A DNA stretch of 48,218 bases. Origin: Chersky-840 sp035532735 (GTDB taxonomy: Bacteria; Actinomycetota; Acidimicrobiia; Acidimicrobiales; UBA8190). Position numbers and translations under genes: made by a program. Position 1 is the stretch's first letter, and every line of letters begins with the position of its first letter. Location of the stretch: positions 1 to 48,218 of the forward strand of contig DATKQM010000003.1 of assembly GCA_035532735.1 (NCBI GenBank). Reading direction: 5' to 3'. This document shows positions 17,672-25,235 of this stretch, piece after piece. The notes beneath the pieces were generated by a model. The model ran no database searches. It had not been told where the DNA came from and was given only the letters and a program-made list of their open reading frames with translations.

Positions 17672-18451
17672 CTATTCCGGGGTGACGTATGCGGCGGTGA
17701 TCCCGCCGTCGACGACCAGCGCCGAGCCCGTCATGAAGGAGGACTCATCGGACGCCAAGAAGAGCGCGGCCCGAGCCACTTCCTCGGGTCGCCCCAGGCG
17801 GCCCATGGGGATGTGCACGAGCCGGCGGTTGCGGCGGACGGGGTCAGAGAGAAGCTCTTCCAACAGTGGCGTCTCGATCGGGCCCGGGCATAGTGCATTG
17901 GCCCGGATTCCCTGGCGGGCGTATTCCACCGCCAGCTCACGGGTGAAGGCGAGCACGCCGCCCTTCGACGCCGTGTAGGCAACCTGGGCGGTGGCGGCAC
18001 CCATGAGGGCCACGAAGGACGCGACGTTGACGATCGATCCACCACCGGAGTCGACGATGGTGGGGACCGCAGCGCGACAGCACAGCCACACGCCCTTGAG
18101 GTTCACGTTCATCACGCGGTCCCAGGTTGCCGGGGGAGTATCGAGGACCCCGCCGTCGTCCCCGGGGAAGATCCCGGCGTTGTTGAACAGCACATGCAGT
18201 CCGCCCAGCTGCTGGGTGGCCGCGGTCACGACATCAGCCACCTGGGACTCGTCGGAGACATCGGCGGCGACGGCGACGGCTCGCCCACCTGCGTCGACGA
18301 TCTCCTCGACGGTGTCGCGAGCGGCCTGGGCCACCACATCGGCGACGACCACGGCGGCGCCTTCGGAGGCGAACAGCGAGGCAGCAACCCGCCCGATACC
18401 GCTTCCCGCCCCGGTGATCACCGCCACTTTCCCCGCCAGGCGCGCCGTCAC
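17672..18451 (-). CDS. Short-chain dehydrogenase/reductase (SDR)
   Basis: A 259-residue classical SDR. The NAD(P) motif is TGAGSGIG (residues 13-20), followed by NNAG near 90, the catalytic Ser near 144 (NVASFVAL), and Tyr-X3-Lys (YTASKGG) near 158. Asp38 after the second strand (VVVADVV) suggests NAD preference. The C-terminus GSALVVDGGITAAYV is typical. It lies 62 bp upstream of the ligase on the same strand. The substrate is unknown. Confidence 0.9.
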   Translation of the reverse strand: MTARLAGKVAVITGAGSGIGRVAASLFASEGAAVVVADVVAQAARDTVEEIVDAGGRAVAVAADVSDESQVADVVTAATQQLGGLHVLFNNAGIFPGDDGGVLDTPPATWDRVMNVNLKGVWLCCRAAVPTIVDSGGGSIVNVASFVALMGAATAQVAYTASKGGVLAFTRELAVEYARQGIRANALCPGPIETPLLEELLSDPVRRNRRLVHIPMGRLGRPEEVARAALFLASDESSFMTGSALVVDGGITAAYVTPE

Positions 18452-18457
18452 GGCACG

Positions 18458-18463
18458 ACCATA
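18458..18463 (-). promoter_or_regulatory. -10 hexamer of leaderless type for the SDR-ligase transcript
   Basis: TATGGT on the minus strand ends 6 nt before the GTG at 18451. Confidence 0.45.
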
Positions 18464-18549
18464 CCCGGCACGGCTCAGGCGCTCGTGGCCCCGGCATCGG
18501 GTTGTCGGCCCCGCGCCCGACCGGGGCCGAAGACCCGCGGCGCCGGTGT

Positions 18550-18555
18550 GATACT
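18550..18555 (+). promoter_or_regulatory. -10 hexamer of leaderless type for the hydrolase-aldehyde dehydrogenase operon
   Basis: GATACT, preceded by TGT as in an extended -10, ends 6 nt before the ATG at 18562. Its minus-strand counterpart is 87 bp away, so the two transcripts share one divergent control region. Confidence 0.5.
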
Positions 18556-18561
18556 GGTCCT

Positions 18562-19281
18562 ATGGCCACGCGCGCCACGCCCATTGTCGGGGTCACGACA
18601 TATCACCAGCAGGCGTCGTGGGGCCCGTGGGATCGGCTGGCTTCTGTGTTGCCTGCCTCGTACGTCGACACCGTGGCAGGAGCGGGGGGTTGTCCGGTGT
18701 TGCTCTCTCTGTGGGAGGGCGGCGTCAGTACGGACGAGGCCGCCTCGAGCGTTGTCCGGGCCATCGACGCGCTGGTGCTGGTGGGTGGTGGGGACGTCGA
18801 CCCCGCTCTGTACAGACAGCGGCCGGACCCCGCCACGTCGGGGGTCGATCCACGACGCGACGCCAGCGAGCTGGCGTTGCTCCGTGCCGCTTTGGCCGTC
18901 GACCTCCCGGTGCTGGCTGTCTGTCGGGGGATGCAACTCCTCGACGTCGAGCTCGGAGGCACTCTTTTCCAGCACGTGCCCGATGTCGTGGGTCACAACG
19001 GCCACCAGCCGGCCCGAGGTTGTTTCGCCGAGGTCGAGGTCACCACCGAGGCAGGCTCCACGGTGGCGAAGATCGTGGGGGAGAAGACCACGGTGGCCTG
19101 TTCACACCATCAGGCCATCGACCGGTTGGGCGACGGGCTCGTCGTCACGGCGAGGTCGGCTGACGGCATCGCCGAAGCGGTCGAACTCCCGGGGGCGCGT
19201 TTCGTGGTGGGCGTCCAGTGGCATCCAGAGGAGCACGGTGACCAACGTCTCTTCCGGGCTTTGGTCGAGGCGGTGCGATGA
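18562..19281 (+). CDS. Gamma-glutamyl amide hydrolase, class I glutamine amidotransferase (PuuD-like)
   Basis: A 239-residue peptidase C26 protein. PuuD-type enzymes release GABA or a similar acid from its gamma-glutamyl conjugate. The catalytic Cys121 is in LAVCRGMQLLD, and His221 and Glu223 are in VQWHPEE; LVLVGGGDVDPALY near residue 71 is the family block. It overlaps the aldehyde dehydrogenase start by 4 nt (ATGA) and is divergent from the SDR-ligase pair. Confidence 0.9.
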   Translation: MATRATPIVGVTTYHQQASWGPWDRLASVLPASYVDTVAGAGGCPVLLSLWEGGVSTDEAASSVVRAIDALVLVGGGDVDPALYRQRPDPATSGVDPRRDASELALLRAALAVDLPVLAVCRGMQLLDVELGGTLFQHVPDVVGHNGHQPARGCFAEVEVTTEAGSTVAKIVGEKTTVACSHHQAIDRLGDGLVVTARSADGIAEAVELPGARFVVGVQWHPEEHGDQRLFRALVEAVR

Positions 19282-20678
19282 GCTCTGTCGCCGGTTCGTC
19301 TTCGGCGGGCATCGTTCGAGTGGTGAATCCGGCCACCGAGCTCACGGTGGCCGAGATCGAACGTCAGGGCAAAGAGGCGGCCGACGCGGCAGTCGGGCGG
19401 GCGGTCCGGGCGTTCCCGGCCTGGCGCGACATGGCGCCGGGGGATAGGACGCGACTGTTGCGGCGTTTCGCCGAGCAAGTCGAGGCCCATGCCGAAGAGC
19501 TGGCCTTGCTGGAGACCCGCAATGTGGGCAAGCCCATCACCGACAGCCGGGGCGAAGTAGCCATGGTCGCCGACGTCCTTCATTTCTATTCCGGCGCCGT
19601 CGACAAGCACCGAGGCGCCACCATCCCGGTGGCGGGCGGTGTCGACCTCACCTGGCCCGAGCCTCTGGGCGTGGTCGCCGCCATCGTGCCCTGGAACTTC
19701 CCGATCGCCATCACCTCGTGGAAGATCGGGCCGGCCCTGGCCTGTGGCAACACCGTGGTGGTGAAGCCGGCCGAGCTCACACCCCTCACGGCGGTGCGGT
19801 TGGCTGAGCTCGCTCTCGACGCCGGCATCCCCGAAGGTGTCCTCCAAGTCGTGGTCGGACGGGGGACCACAGTCGGAACCGTCCTGGTCGAGCATCCCGA
19901 CGTCGCCAAGGTGGCGTTCACCGGGTCGACCGAGGCGGGACGAGACGTGATGGCCCGTGCATCGGGGACGATCAAGCGCGTCACCTTGGAGCTCGGAGGG
20001 AAGTCCGCCAACGTCGTCTTCGCTGACGCCGATCTCGAGCGGGCCGCAGCCAGTGCGCCCTTCGCCGTGTTCGGCAACGCCGGCCAGGATTGCTGCGCCC
20101 GCAGCCGCATCCTGGTGGAGCGGGCGGCGTTCGGTCGCTTCGTGGAGCTCCTCGTGACAGCCACAGAGGCACTCGTGGTGGGCGATCCTGAAGACCCTGC
20201 CACCCAGATGGGCCCGCTCGTGTCCGACGACCACCGGGCCCGGGTCAACGGGTACCTCCACACGGGCGACACCGGCCTCGAGATCGTCGGAACCAGTCCG
20301 GTGCCCGATGGGCCAGGGTGGTGGTTTCCGGCCACGGTCCTGGCGCCGGTCGATCCACAGGCGCGGGTCTGGCGTGAGGAGATCTTCGGCCCGGTCGTGG
20401 CGGTGACGCCCTTCGATGACGAGGCCGATGCCGTGGCGCTCGCCAACGACACCCCCTATGGACTGTCGGGCTCGATCTGGACCCGTGACTCGAGTCGTGC
20501 CCTGCGCATGGCCAAAGCCGTCCAAGCCGGGGTGCTCTCGGTGAACTCCAACACCTCGGTTCGCGTGAACGCACCGTTCGGCGGGATGAAGCAATCGGGG
20601 TTCGGACGCGAGCTCGGCATGGAGGCGATGGCGTCGTTCTCCGACCTCAAGAACGTCTTTCTCTCCACCGAGGGCTGA
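19278..20678 (+). CDS. NAD(P)-dependent aldehyde dehydrogenase (PuuC/betaine-aldehyde type)
   Basis: A 466-residue aldehyde dehydrogenase. Catalytic residues are Cys282 or Cys283 (NAGQDCCARSR, the first being usual) and Glu248 (TLELGGKSANVV); the cofactor block is FTGSTEAGR near 225. Operon coupling to the gamma-glutamyl hydrolase suggests it oxidises a gamma-glutamyl-aminoaldehyde, as PuuC does. The amine oxidase or transaminase that would make that aldehyde (PuuB role) is not in the window. Confidence 0.92.
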   Translation: MSSVAGSSSAGIVRVVNPATELTVAEIERQGKEAADAAVGRAVRAFPAWRDMAPGDRTRLLRRFAEQVEAHAEELALLETRNVGKPITDSRGEVAMVADVLHFYSGAVDKHRGATIPVAGGVDLTWPEPLGVVAAIVPWNFPIAITSWKIGPALACGNTVVVKPAELTPLTAVRLAELALDAGIPEGVLQVVVGRGTTVGTVLVEHPDVAKVAFTGSTEAGRDVMARASGTIKRVTLELGGKSANVVFADADLERAAASAPFAVFGNAGQDCCARSRILVERAAFGRFVELLVTATEALVVGDPEDPATQMGPLVSDDHRARVNGYLHTGDTGLEIVGTSPVPDGPGWWFPATVLAPVDPQARVWREEIFGPVVAVTPFDDEADAVALANDTPYGLSGSIWTRDSSRALRMAKAVQAGVLSVNSNTSVRVNAPFGGMKQSGFGRELGMEAMASFSDLKNVFLSTEG

Positions 20679-20739
20679 ACCGCGCACCGCTTCGGACCTG
20701 GATGGACCCCGCCGTCGTCAGAGTGCTGCGCTCGGCCGG

Positions 20740-20745
20740 TAACGT
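20740..20745 (+). promoter_or_regulatory. -10 hexamer of leaderless type for the 47-residue gene
   Basis: TAACGT ends 6 nt before the GTG at 20752. Confidence 0.4.
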
Positions 20746-20751
20746 TGCACT

Positions 20752-20895
20752 GTGAGCAGCGGTCGGAAATTCGTCAAGCCTTTGGTAGCGGCGGTGGGAC
20801 TCGCCGGGACCATCGCCAGTGTCTGGTGGTTCGCCCTGAAGCCTCGACGCAAGCGCGCCGGCACGCGATCGACAGAGCCCCCCGCCGCTGAGTGA
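20752..20895 (+). CDS. Small single-span membrane protein, 47 residues
   Basis: A short frame with no known name. It begins VSSGRKFVKPL, has one hydrophobic helix (residues about 10-29, with a WWF centre), then the basic patch KPRRKR and a polar tail ending PPAAE. This is a typical inside-positive small membrane protein. The leaderless-type -10 at exactly 6 nt supports it as a gene. It lies between the aldehyde dehydrogenase and the opposed SCO1 gene. Confidence 0.5.
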   Translation: MSSGRKFVKPLVAAVGLAGTIASVWWFALKPRRKRAGTRSTEPPAAE

Positions 20896-20932
20896 ACTGC
20901 CGGCCCACTCGTGCTGGTGCAGCCGGGTTCGA

Positions 20933-21718
20933 TCAACCCCCCACGAGGGGCAAGGGCCGCTGCAACACCCAGCCGAGCGTGTTGAGCGCGATCGTCGGGT
21001 TCCATCCTGGCGTTTGGGGATGGGCGAGGTGATCGAGACCCTGGTCGCTGAGGAACCGGTGCAGGGTGGGGTTCAATGATCCGTGGAAGTCCGGTGCCGC
21101 CCCCGTCGAGAACCGCTCGGCTCCGTGGGTGTCGATGATCACGAACCCGTCTGAGTGATCGACGTCGTAGGTGAGGGGCTTGCCCGTCCACCAGTCCACC
21201 GACGGTGGTGAATTTTCAGGGACGCGCTCGACGTCCCAGCCGAAGAAGTGCTCGACCTCGGTGGCCTCGACAGGGGTCTCGGTCAGCAATTCCCACGATG
21301 CGCCCGTGAGGTGGGCGTAGGCGGCCAACCGAGCGGGAGTGTCACGGGTGGGGTCCACGCTCAATTCGACGAGTTGCACCTTTGAGGCACTCCCGTCGCG
21401 CATGAGGGAATGCTCGACCTGCAGCAGGTTTCCGGTGTCGAAGGGACAGATCTCGGCGCAGAGGGTGAGGAAGGGAACGACCAACACCGTCTTGCCCCGG
21501 AACGAGGAGAGCTCCAGGCTGCGACCCCGTTGGTCCTTGAAGGCCAGATGGCTGATCGACCCCGGGATGGGCCGGCTCTGGACGATGCCGGTGCCGGCCC
21601 CCGGCGGCCCAGGTGGGCCCGATCCACACGCCGATGCCATGAGCGCCAGGACGCTCAGGATGCCTCCGCATCGCCAGCCGACGCGGGATCGACCACGACC
21701 CGGCCCTGGGGTGCTCAC
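20933..21718 (-). CDS. SCO1/SenC-type copper chaperone, lipoprotein
   Basis: SCO proteins have a thioredoxin fold and deliver copper or reduce thiols at copper sites outside the membrane. From GTG 21718 the protein has 261 residues: a lipobox ending at Cys31 (LMASACGS), the copper-binding Cys87-X3-Cys91 (LCAEICPF) and His178 (YDVDHSDGFVIID), the full SCO ligand set. It is divergent from a copper monooxygenase-like gene across 121 bp, which suggests it supplies that enzyme. A longer reading frame upstream is antisense to the monooxygenase start and is rejected. Confidence 0.88.
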   Translation of the reverse strand: MSTPGPGRGRSRVGWRCGGILSVLALMASACGSGPPGPPGAGTGIVQSRPIPGSISHLAFKDQRGRSLELSSFRGKTVLVVPFLTLCAEICPFDTGNLLQVEHSLMRDGSASKVQLVELSVDPTRDTPARLAAYAHLTGASWELLTETPVEATEVEHFFGWDVERVPENSPPSVDWWTGKPLTYDVDHSDGFVIIDTHGAERFSTGAAPDFHGSLNPTLHRFLSDQGLDHLAHPQTPGWNPTIALNTLGWVLQRPLPLVGG

Positions 21719-21826
21719 GGGTTGCGAGTCTCGCTTCGGGCTCTCACCGTCGCCAGTCGGCCGGACTCGGCCGAGACCTTCGGGGGAGCCCACGACACCG
21801 CCCGGTCGTTTCGGGCTCCGATGGGC

Positions 21827-21832
21827 TACCGT
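21827..21832 (+). promoter_or_regulatory. -10 hexamer of leaderless type for the copper monooxygenase-like gene
   Basis: TACCGT ends 7 nt before the GTG at 21840. Confidence 0.45.
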
Positions 21833-21839
21833 TTGCGAC

Positions 21840-23003
21840 GTGAAACGTCGACGGATCGCCGTACCTGCCGCTACTCGCGTTCTTTTTGTCGCCGCAACTA
21901 TTGCCATGGGACTGGCGGCGTGTGGATCGAGCCCGGGCCACGTTGCCAAAGCGGCCACCACGGCGAGCGCGGCGAGCCCTCCGGTGAAGGAGATCTCGCT
22001 GCAGTCGCCGACCTCCTACACGCCGTCGGCGCCGGCGGGGGGCACCGACGACTATCACTGCACGCTCGTCGATCCTCACGTGACAACGGACTCCACCATC
22101 GTCTCGAGCGAGTTCTTCCCCGAGAGCCCCGAGGTCCACCACGCCATTCTCTTCCTGGTCCCCCCGAGCCTCGCCAGCCAGGCCAACTTGGCCGATGACG
22201 TCGGCAAAGGCTGGACGTGCTTCGGGGAGTCGCCGTTGCCGGGGACCTCGTTCGCCCAGGTCTCCAATACTCCGTGGCTCTCTGCCTGGGCACCCGGGCA
22301 CGGACTCGACACCGTCCCGGCCGGCACCGGTGTGCCGTTCCCGGCGGGCAGCCTCGTCATCATGCAGATCCATTACAACCTGCTCGTCGGAGACAAGCCG
22401 GTGCGGGCCAAGCTCGTCCTGCACACCGTGCCCGCCACCACCGACCTCACCCCTTTGCACCTCGACCTCCTGCCCGCACCGCCGGACATCCCGTGTCCCA
22501 CGGGCGTGGCGGGGCCGCTGTGTGACCGCAACGCCTCGCTCGCCGACACGGGCCAGCGGTTCGGCCAGAGCGCCATCCAGTTCGTGAACTTCCTGGAGCA
22601 GTTCTGTGGGCGCAACGTGGCCGACCCGCCCGGTGGCGACACCACGTCGTGCACATGGCCCGCTCCGAGCGGGACGATCGTCCGGTTGACCGCCCACATG
22701 CACCTGCTCGGGCGAGGGATGAAGATCGTGCTCGATGCCGGCACGCCGAATGCGAAGACGCTGCTCGACGTGACGAATTACAACTTCGACTACCAGCGCT
22801 CGTACAACCTGGCCACACCGGTCACCACCAAGGCCGGCGACACGATTCAGGTCACGTGCACCTACGATCCGACGCTTCGTCAAGAGCTGCCGCAACTGCG
22901 CAGGCTTCCTCCCCGTTACGTCACGTGGGGGGACGGCTCGTCCGACGAGATGTGCCTGGCCCTCGTGAACTACATCTCCACCTCGAACGCCCCATCCCTC
23001 TGA
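21840..23003 (+). CDS. Type II copper monooxygenase-like lipoprotein (PHM/DBM fold)
   Basis: A 387-residue predicted lipoprotein (lipobox GLAAC, Cys28). It shows the whole ligand set of the peptidylglycine/dopamine beta-monooxygenase family: HH at 100-101 and the His of QIHYN at 178 for the CuH site; the HXH of AHMHLLG at 296 and 298 and Met381 (SSDEMC) for the CuM site. It also carries several paired cysteines. In animals these enzymes hydroxylate peptides or dopamine using ascorbate; the bacterial substrate is not known. The neighbouring SCO1-like gene supports copper loading. A four-copy tandem repeat starts in its stop codon. Confidence 0.82.
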   Translation: MKRRRIAVPAATRVLFVAATIAMGLAACGSSPGHVAKAATTASAASPPVKEISLQSPTSYTPSAPAGGTDDYHCTLVDPHVTTDSTIVSSEFFPESPEVHHAILFLVPPSLASQANLADDVGKGWTCFGESPLPGTSFAQVSNTPWLSAWAPGHGLDTVPAGTGVPFPAGSLVIMQIHYNLLVGDKPVRAKLVLHTVPATTDLTPLHLDLLPAPPDIPCPTGVAGPLCDRNASLADTGQRFGQSAIQFVNFLEQFCGRNVADPPGGDTTSCTWPAPSGTIVRLTAHMHLLGRGMKIVLDAGTPNAKTLLDVTNYNFDYQRSYNLATPVTTKAGDTIQVTCTYDPTLRQELPQLRRLPPRYVTWGDGSSDEMCLALVNYISTSNAPSL

Positions 23004-23063
23004 GGTTCGGCCTCTCTGAAGTTCGGCCTGCCTGAGGTTCCGCGCCTCTGAGGTCGCGCTCCT
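23000..23063. repeat. Four tandem 16-bp repeats
   Basis: Copies at 23000-23015, 23016-23031, 23032-23047 and 23048-23063 share the pattern CTGAGGTTCGGCCTCT with a few changes and an exact 16-bp period. The first copy contains the stop codon of the monooxygenase-like gene, and the array ends 5 bp before the stop of the opposed sirtuin gene. Copies 1 and 3 can each fold a GAGG/CCTC mini-hairpin. Confidence 0.85.
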
Positions 23064-23068
23064 GTGGA

Positions 23069-23839
23069 TCAGAGCCCGACGATGGCGGGCAGGACGACGC
23101 TGATCGGACCTCGGACCACCACGTCGGCGATGGAGTCGTATTCGGTGGGATCGGCGTTGACGATGATCACGCCGGCCCCGGCGAGCTGCGCAGTAGGCAC
23201 GAGCCCGGCGGCGGGGTAGACAGACAAGGTCGAGCCGATGGCGAGCACGAGGTCGCAGGCCCGTGCTGCTTGGTCGGCTCGGACGAGGTCCCCGACGACG
23301 AGGTCCTGGCCGAAGCTGATGGTCGCCGACTTCAAGATGCCTCCACACGGTGCGTCGGCCACCATGTCGGTGCATGCGGGGTCCTCGTCTCCGGCGCGCA
23401 CCCGCTCCAACACTTCGGGCATGGGACTGCGCCGGCCACAGGACATGCACATCACGGCTCTCATGGTGCCGTGGATCTCCACTACCCGGCCCGGGTCACT
23501 GCCCGCGGCGTGGTGAAGGCCGTCGACGTTCTGGGTGACGAGGGTATGCAGGACCCCGCGCCGCTCGAGATCCACGAGGGCACGGTGCCCCGCGTTGGGC
23601 TTGGCTTCCCACGTGGGCGACTCCAAGCGGTTGCGCCACGCCCGCCGCCTGACGTCGGGCTCGGACATGTAGGTCTGGAGCGTCGCCATCTTCTCGGCAG
23701 TGGGATCCTTGGTCCACACCCCGTTGGGCCCACGGAAGTCGCGGATCCCCGAGTCAGTGGAGATGCCCGCACCGGTGAGGACGACGATGCGCGCGCTGTG
23801 CGCCACGATCTGGCGCGCCCTCTCGATGCTCTGGTCCAT
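23069..23839 (-). CDS. NAD-dependent protein deacylase, Sir2 family
   Basis: A 256-residue sirtuin. NAD-binding blocks are GAGIST (23-28), GIRDFRGPNGVW and TQNVDGLHH; catalytic His123 lies in EIHGTM; the zinc is held by Cys131, Cys134, Cys156 and Cys165. The Tyr/Arg pair that marks SIRT5-like desuccinylases is not evident after the FRG loop, so deacetylation is more likely, with moderate certainty. ATG 23839 gives the typical start. It is divergent from the MFS gene. Confidence 0.92.
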   Translation of the reverse strand: MDQSIERARQIVAHSARIVVLTGAGISTDSGIRDFRGPNGVWTKDPTAEKMATLQTYMSEPDVRRRAWRNRLESPTWEAKPNAGHRALVDLERRGVLHTLVTQNVDGLHHAAGSDPGRVVEIHGTMRAVMCMSCGRRSPMPEVLERVRAGDEDPACTDMVADAPCGGILKSATISFGQDLVVGDLVRADQAARACDLVLAIGSTLSVYPAAGLVPTAQLAGAGVIIVNADPTEYDSIADVVVRGPISVVLPAIVGL

Positions 23840-23933
23840 CGGTGGAGTCTCGCGCCTTCTCGAAGAGGCCGTGCCGGCACGGTCCTGGACCGCCGATTCG
23901 ACACCGACGGTGCGGCGGTAGCCTCCACGGACG

Positions 23934-25235
23934 GTGTTGAGCTCCCTGCAGCCCCTGCGGTCGAAGAACTTCGCCCTGGTCTGGACCTCGGCGTTGGTGT
24001 CGAATGTCGGATCCTGGATGCAGACAATTGCGCTGGGATATGTCGTGACGCATCGGTCCCATGATCCTCTGTGGGCCGGCGCGGTGGCGGCGGCCGCGTT
24101 CATCCCCATCGGTGTGCTCTCGCCTCTGGGCGGTGCACTGGCCGACCGCCTCGACCGGCGCCGGTGGCTGATCATCACCACCTTGGCGGAAACGTTGTTC
24201 GCGGCCTTGTTGGCGGCGCTGTACGCCACCGGCCACGCCCCGTCGTGGGCCCTGTTGGCGATGGCCTTCCTCGGCGGCGTGGCTGCTGCGGTGGGCTTTC
24301 CGACGTATCAGGCCATGATCCCGGACCTGGTGCCGGCGGACGACCTGCTCGGAGCGGTGTCGTTGTCATCGGCGCAGTTCAATCTGGGTCGGGTCATCGG
24401 CCCCGCACTCGCCGGCATCGTCCTCTTGGCGGGATCGGCGGCATGGGTCTTCGCCGTGAACGCCATCTCCTTCGGAGCCGTGGTGGCGGCCTTGGCGGTC
24501 GTGCGGCTCCCGGCCAGAGAGACGATCATCGACCGGGGGAGCCGGACGTTGCGGCGCATCGCCGAAGGTGTCCGGGTGGCGGCGGGAGAGCCGGGTTGTC
24601 GCAGTGCCATCGTCCTCATCGGCATCGTCGCCCTCATCGGCTCGCCGTTCATCGCGCTCGTCCCGGCCATGGCGATCAACGGCCTCGGTCGGGGCGCGGG
24701 TGGCTACACGGCGCTGGTGGCGGCCCAAGGCGTCGGAGCCGTGGGCGGCGCCTTGGTGCTTGCTCCCCTGGCACGAGCCTTCGGTCGTCGACTCGTCGTC
24801 GGCGCTCTCGTGGCCTTCCCCCTGGCCCTTGTCTGTTACGGGGTGACGCCGTCGTTGTGGTCGTCGGCCCTCGCCATCTTGATCGTGGGGTCGTGTTACA
24901 TCGGCGTGCTCACCGGCCTCAACACTGTCGTGCAACGACGCGCCCCGACGGAATTCCGAGGACGGGTGTTGGGGCTCTACATGATGGTGCTGGGGGTCAT
25001 CTACCCCGTGGGTGCCGTCGTCGAGGGGGCCGTCGCCCATGTCGTGGGCATCCGCACCGTGACGGTGGTGTCGGGAGTGGCGCTCTTCGCCATCATGGTC
25101 GCCATCGGGCTCTGGCGCGGGCAGCTCTTCGCCGATCTCGGCGACCTTGGCACACCCTCGACCGTCGAGACCCTCGGGGCCGGAGCCGACCGTGGCCCGA
25201 CGGTGCTGGACCAGACCGCGCCGCCGTCGCGGTGA
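23934..25235 (+). CDS. MFS transporter, probable drug/metabolite exporter
   Basis: A 433-residue polytopic membrane protein with about 11-12 hydrophobic helices. The motif between helices 2 and 3, GGALADRLDRRRW (residues about 61-73), and the N-terminal NFALVWTSALVSNVGSWMQ match the MFS_3/enterobactin-exporter-like group. It starts at GTG 23934 (TTG 23937 possible). Its stop overlaps the next start by one base (TGATG), so it is co-translated with an acyl-CoA ligase. Confidence 0.88.
   Translation: MLSSLQPLRSKNFALVWTSALVSNVGSWMQTIALGYVVTHRSHDPLWAGAVAAAAFIPIGVLSPLGGALADRLDRRRWLIITTLAETLFAALLAALYATGHAPSWALLAMAFLGGVAAAVGFPTYQAMIPDLVPADDLLGAVSLSSAQFNLGRVIGPALAGIVLLAGSAAWVFAVNAISFGAVVAALAVVRLPARETIIDRGSRTLRRIAEGVRVAAGEPGCRSAIVLIGIVALIGSPFIALVPAMAINGLGRGAGGYTALVAAQGVGAVGGALVLAPLARAFGRRLVVGALVAFPLALVCYGVTPSLWSSALAILIVGSCYIGVLTGLNTVVQRRAPTEFRGRVLGLYMMVLGVIYPVGAVVEGAVAHVVGIRTVTVVSGVALFAIMVAIGLWRGQLFADLGDLGTPSTVETLGAGADRGPTVLDQTAPPSR

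Noticed and set aside
21744..23450. A 568-codon minus-strand open frame
   Set aside because: It lies antisense to the copper monooxygenase-like gene, which has clear motifs, and crosses into the sirtuin; it is a high-GC shadow frame.
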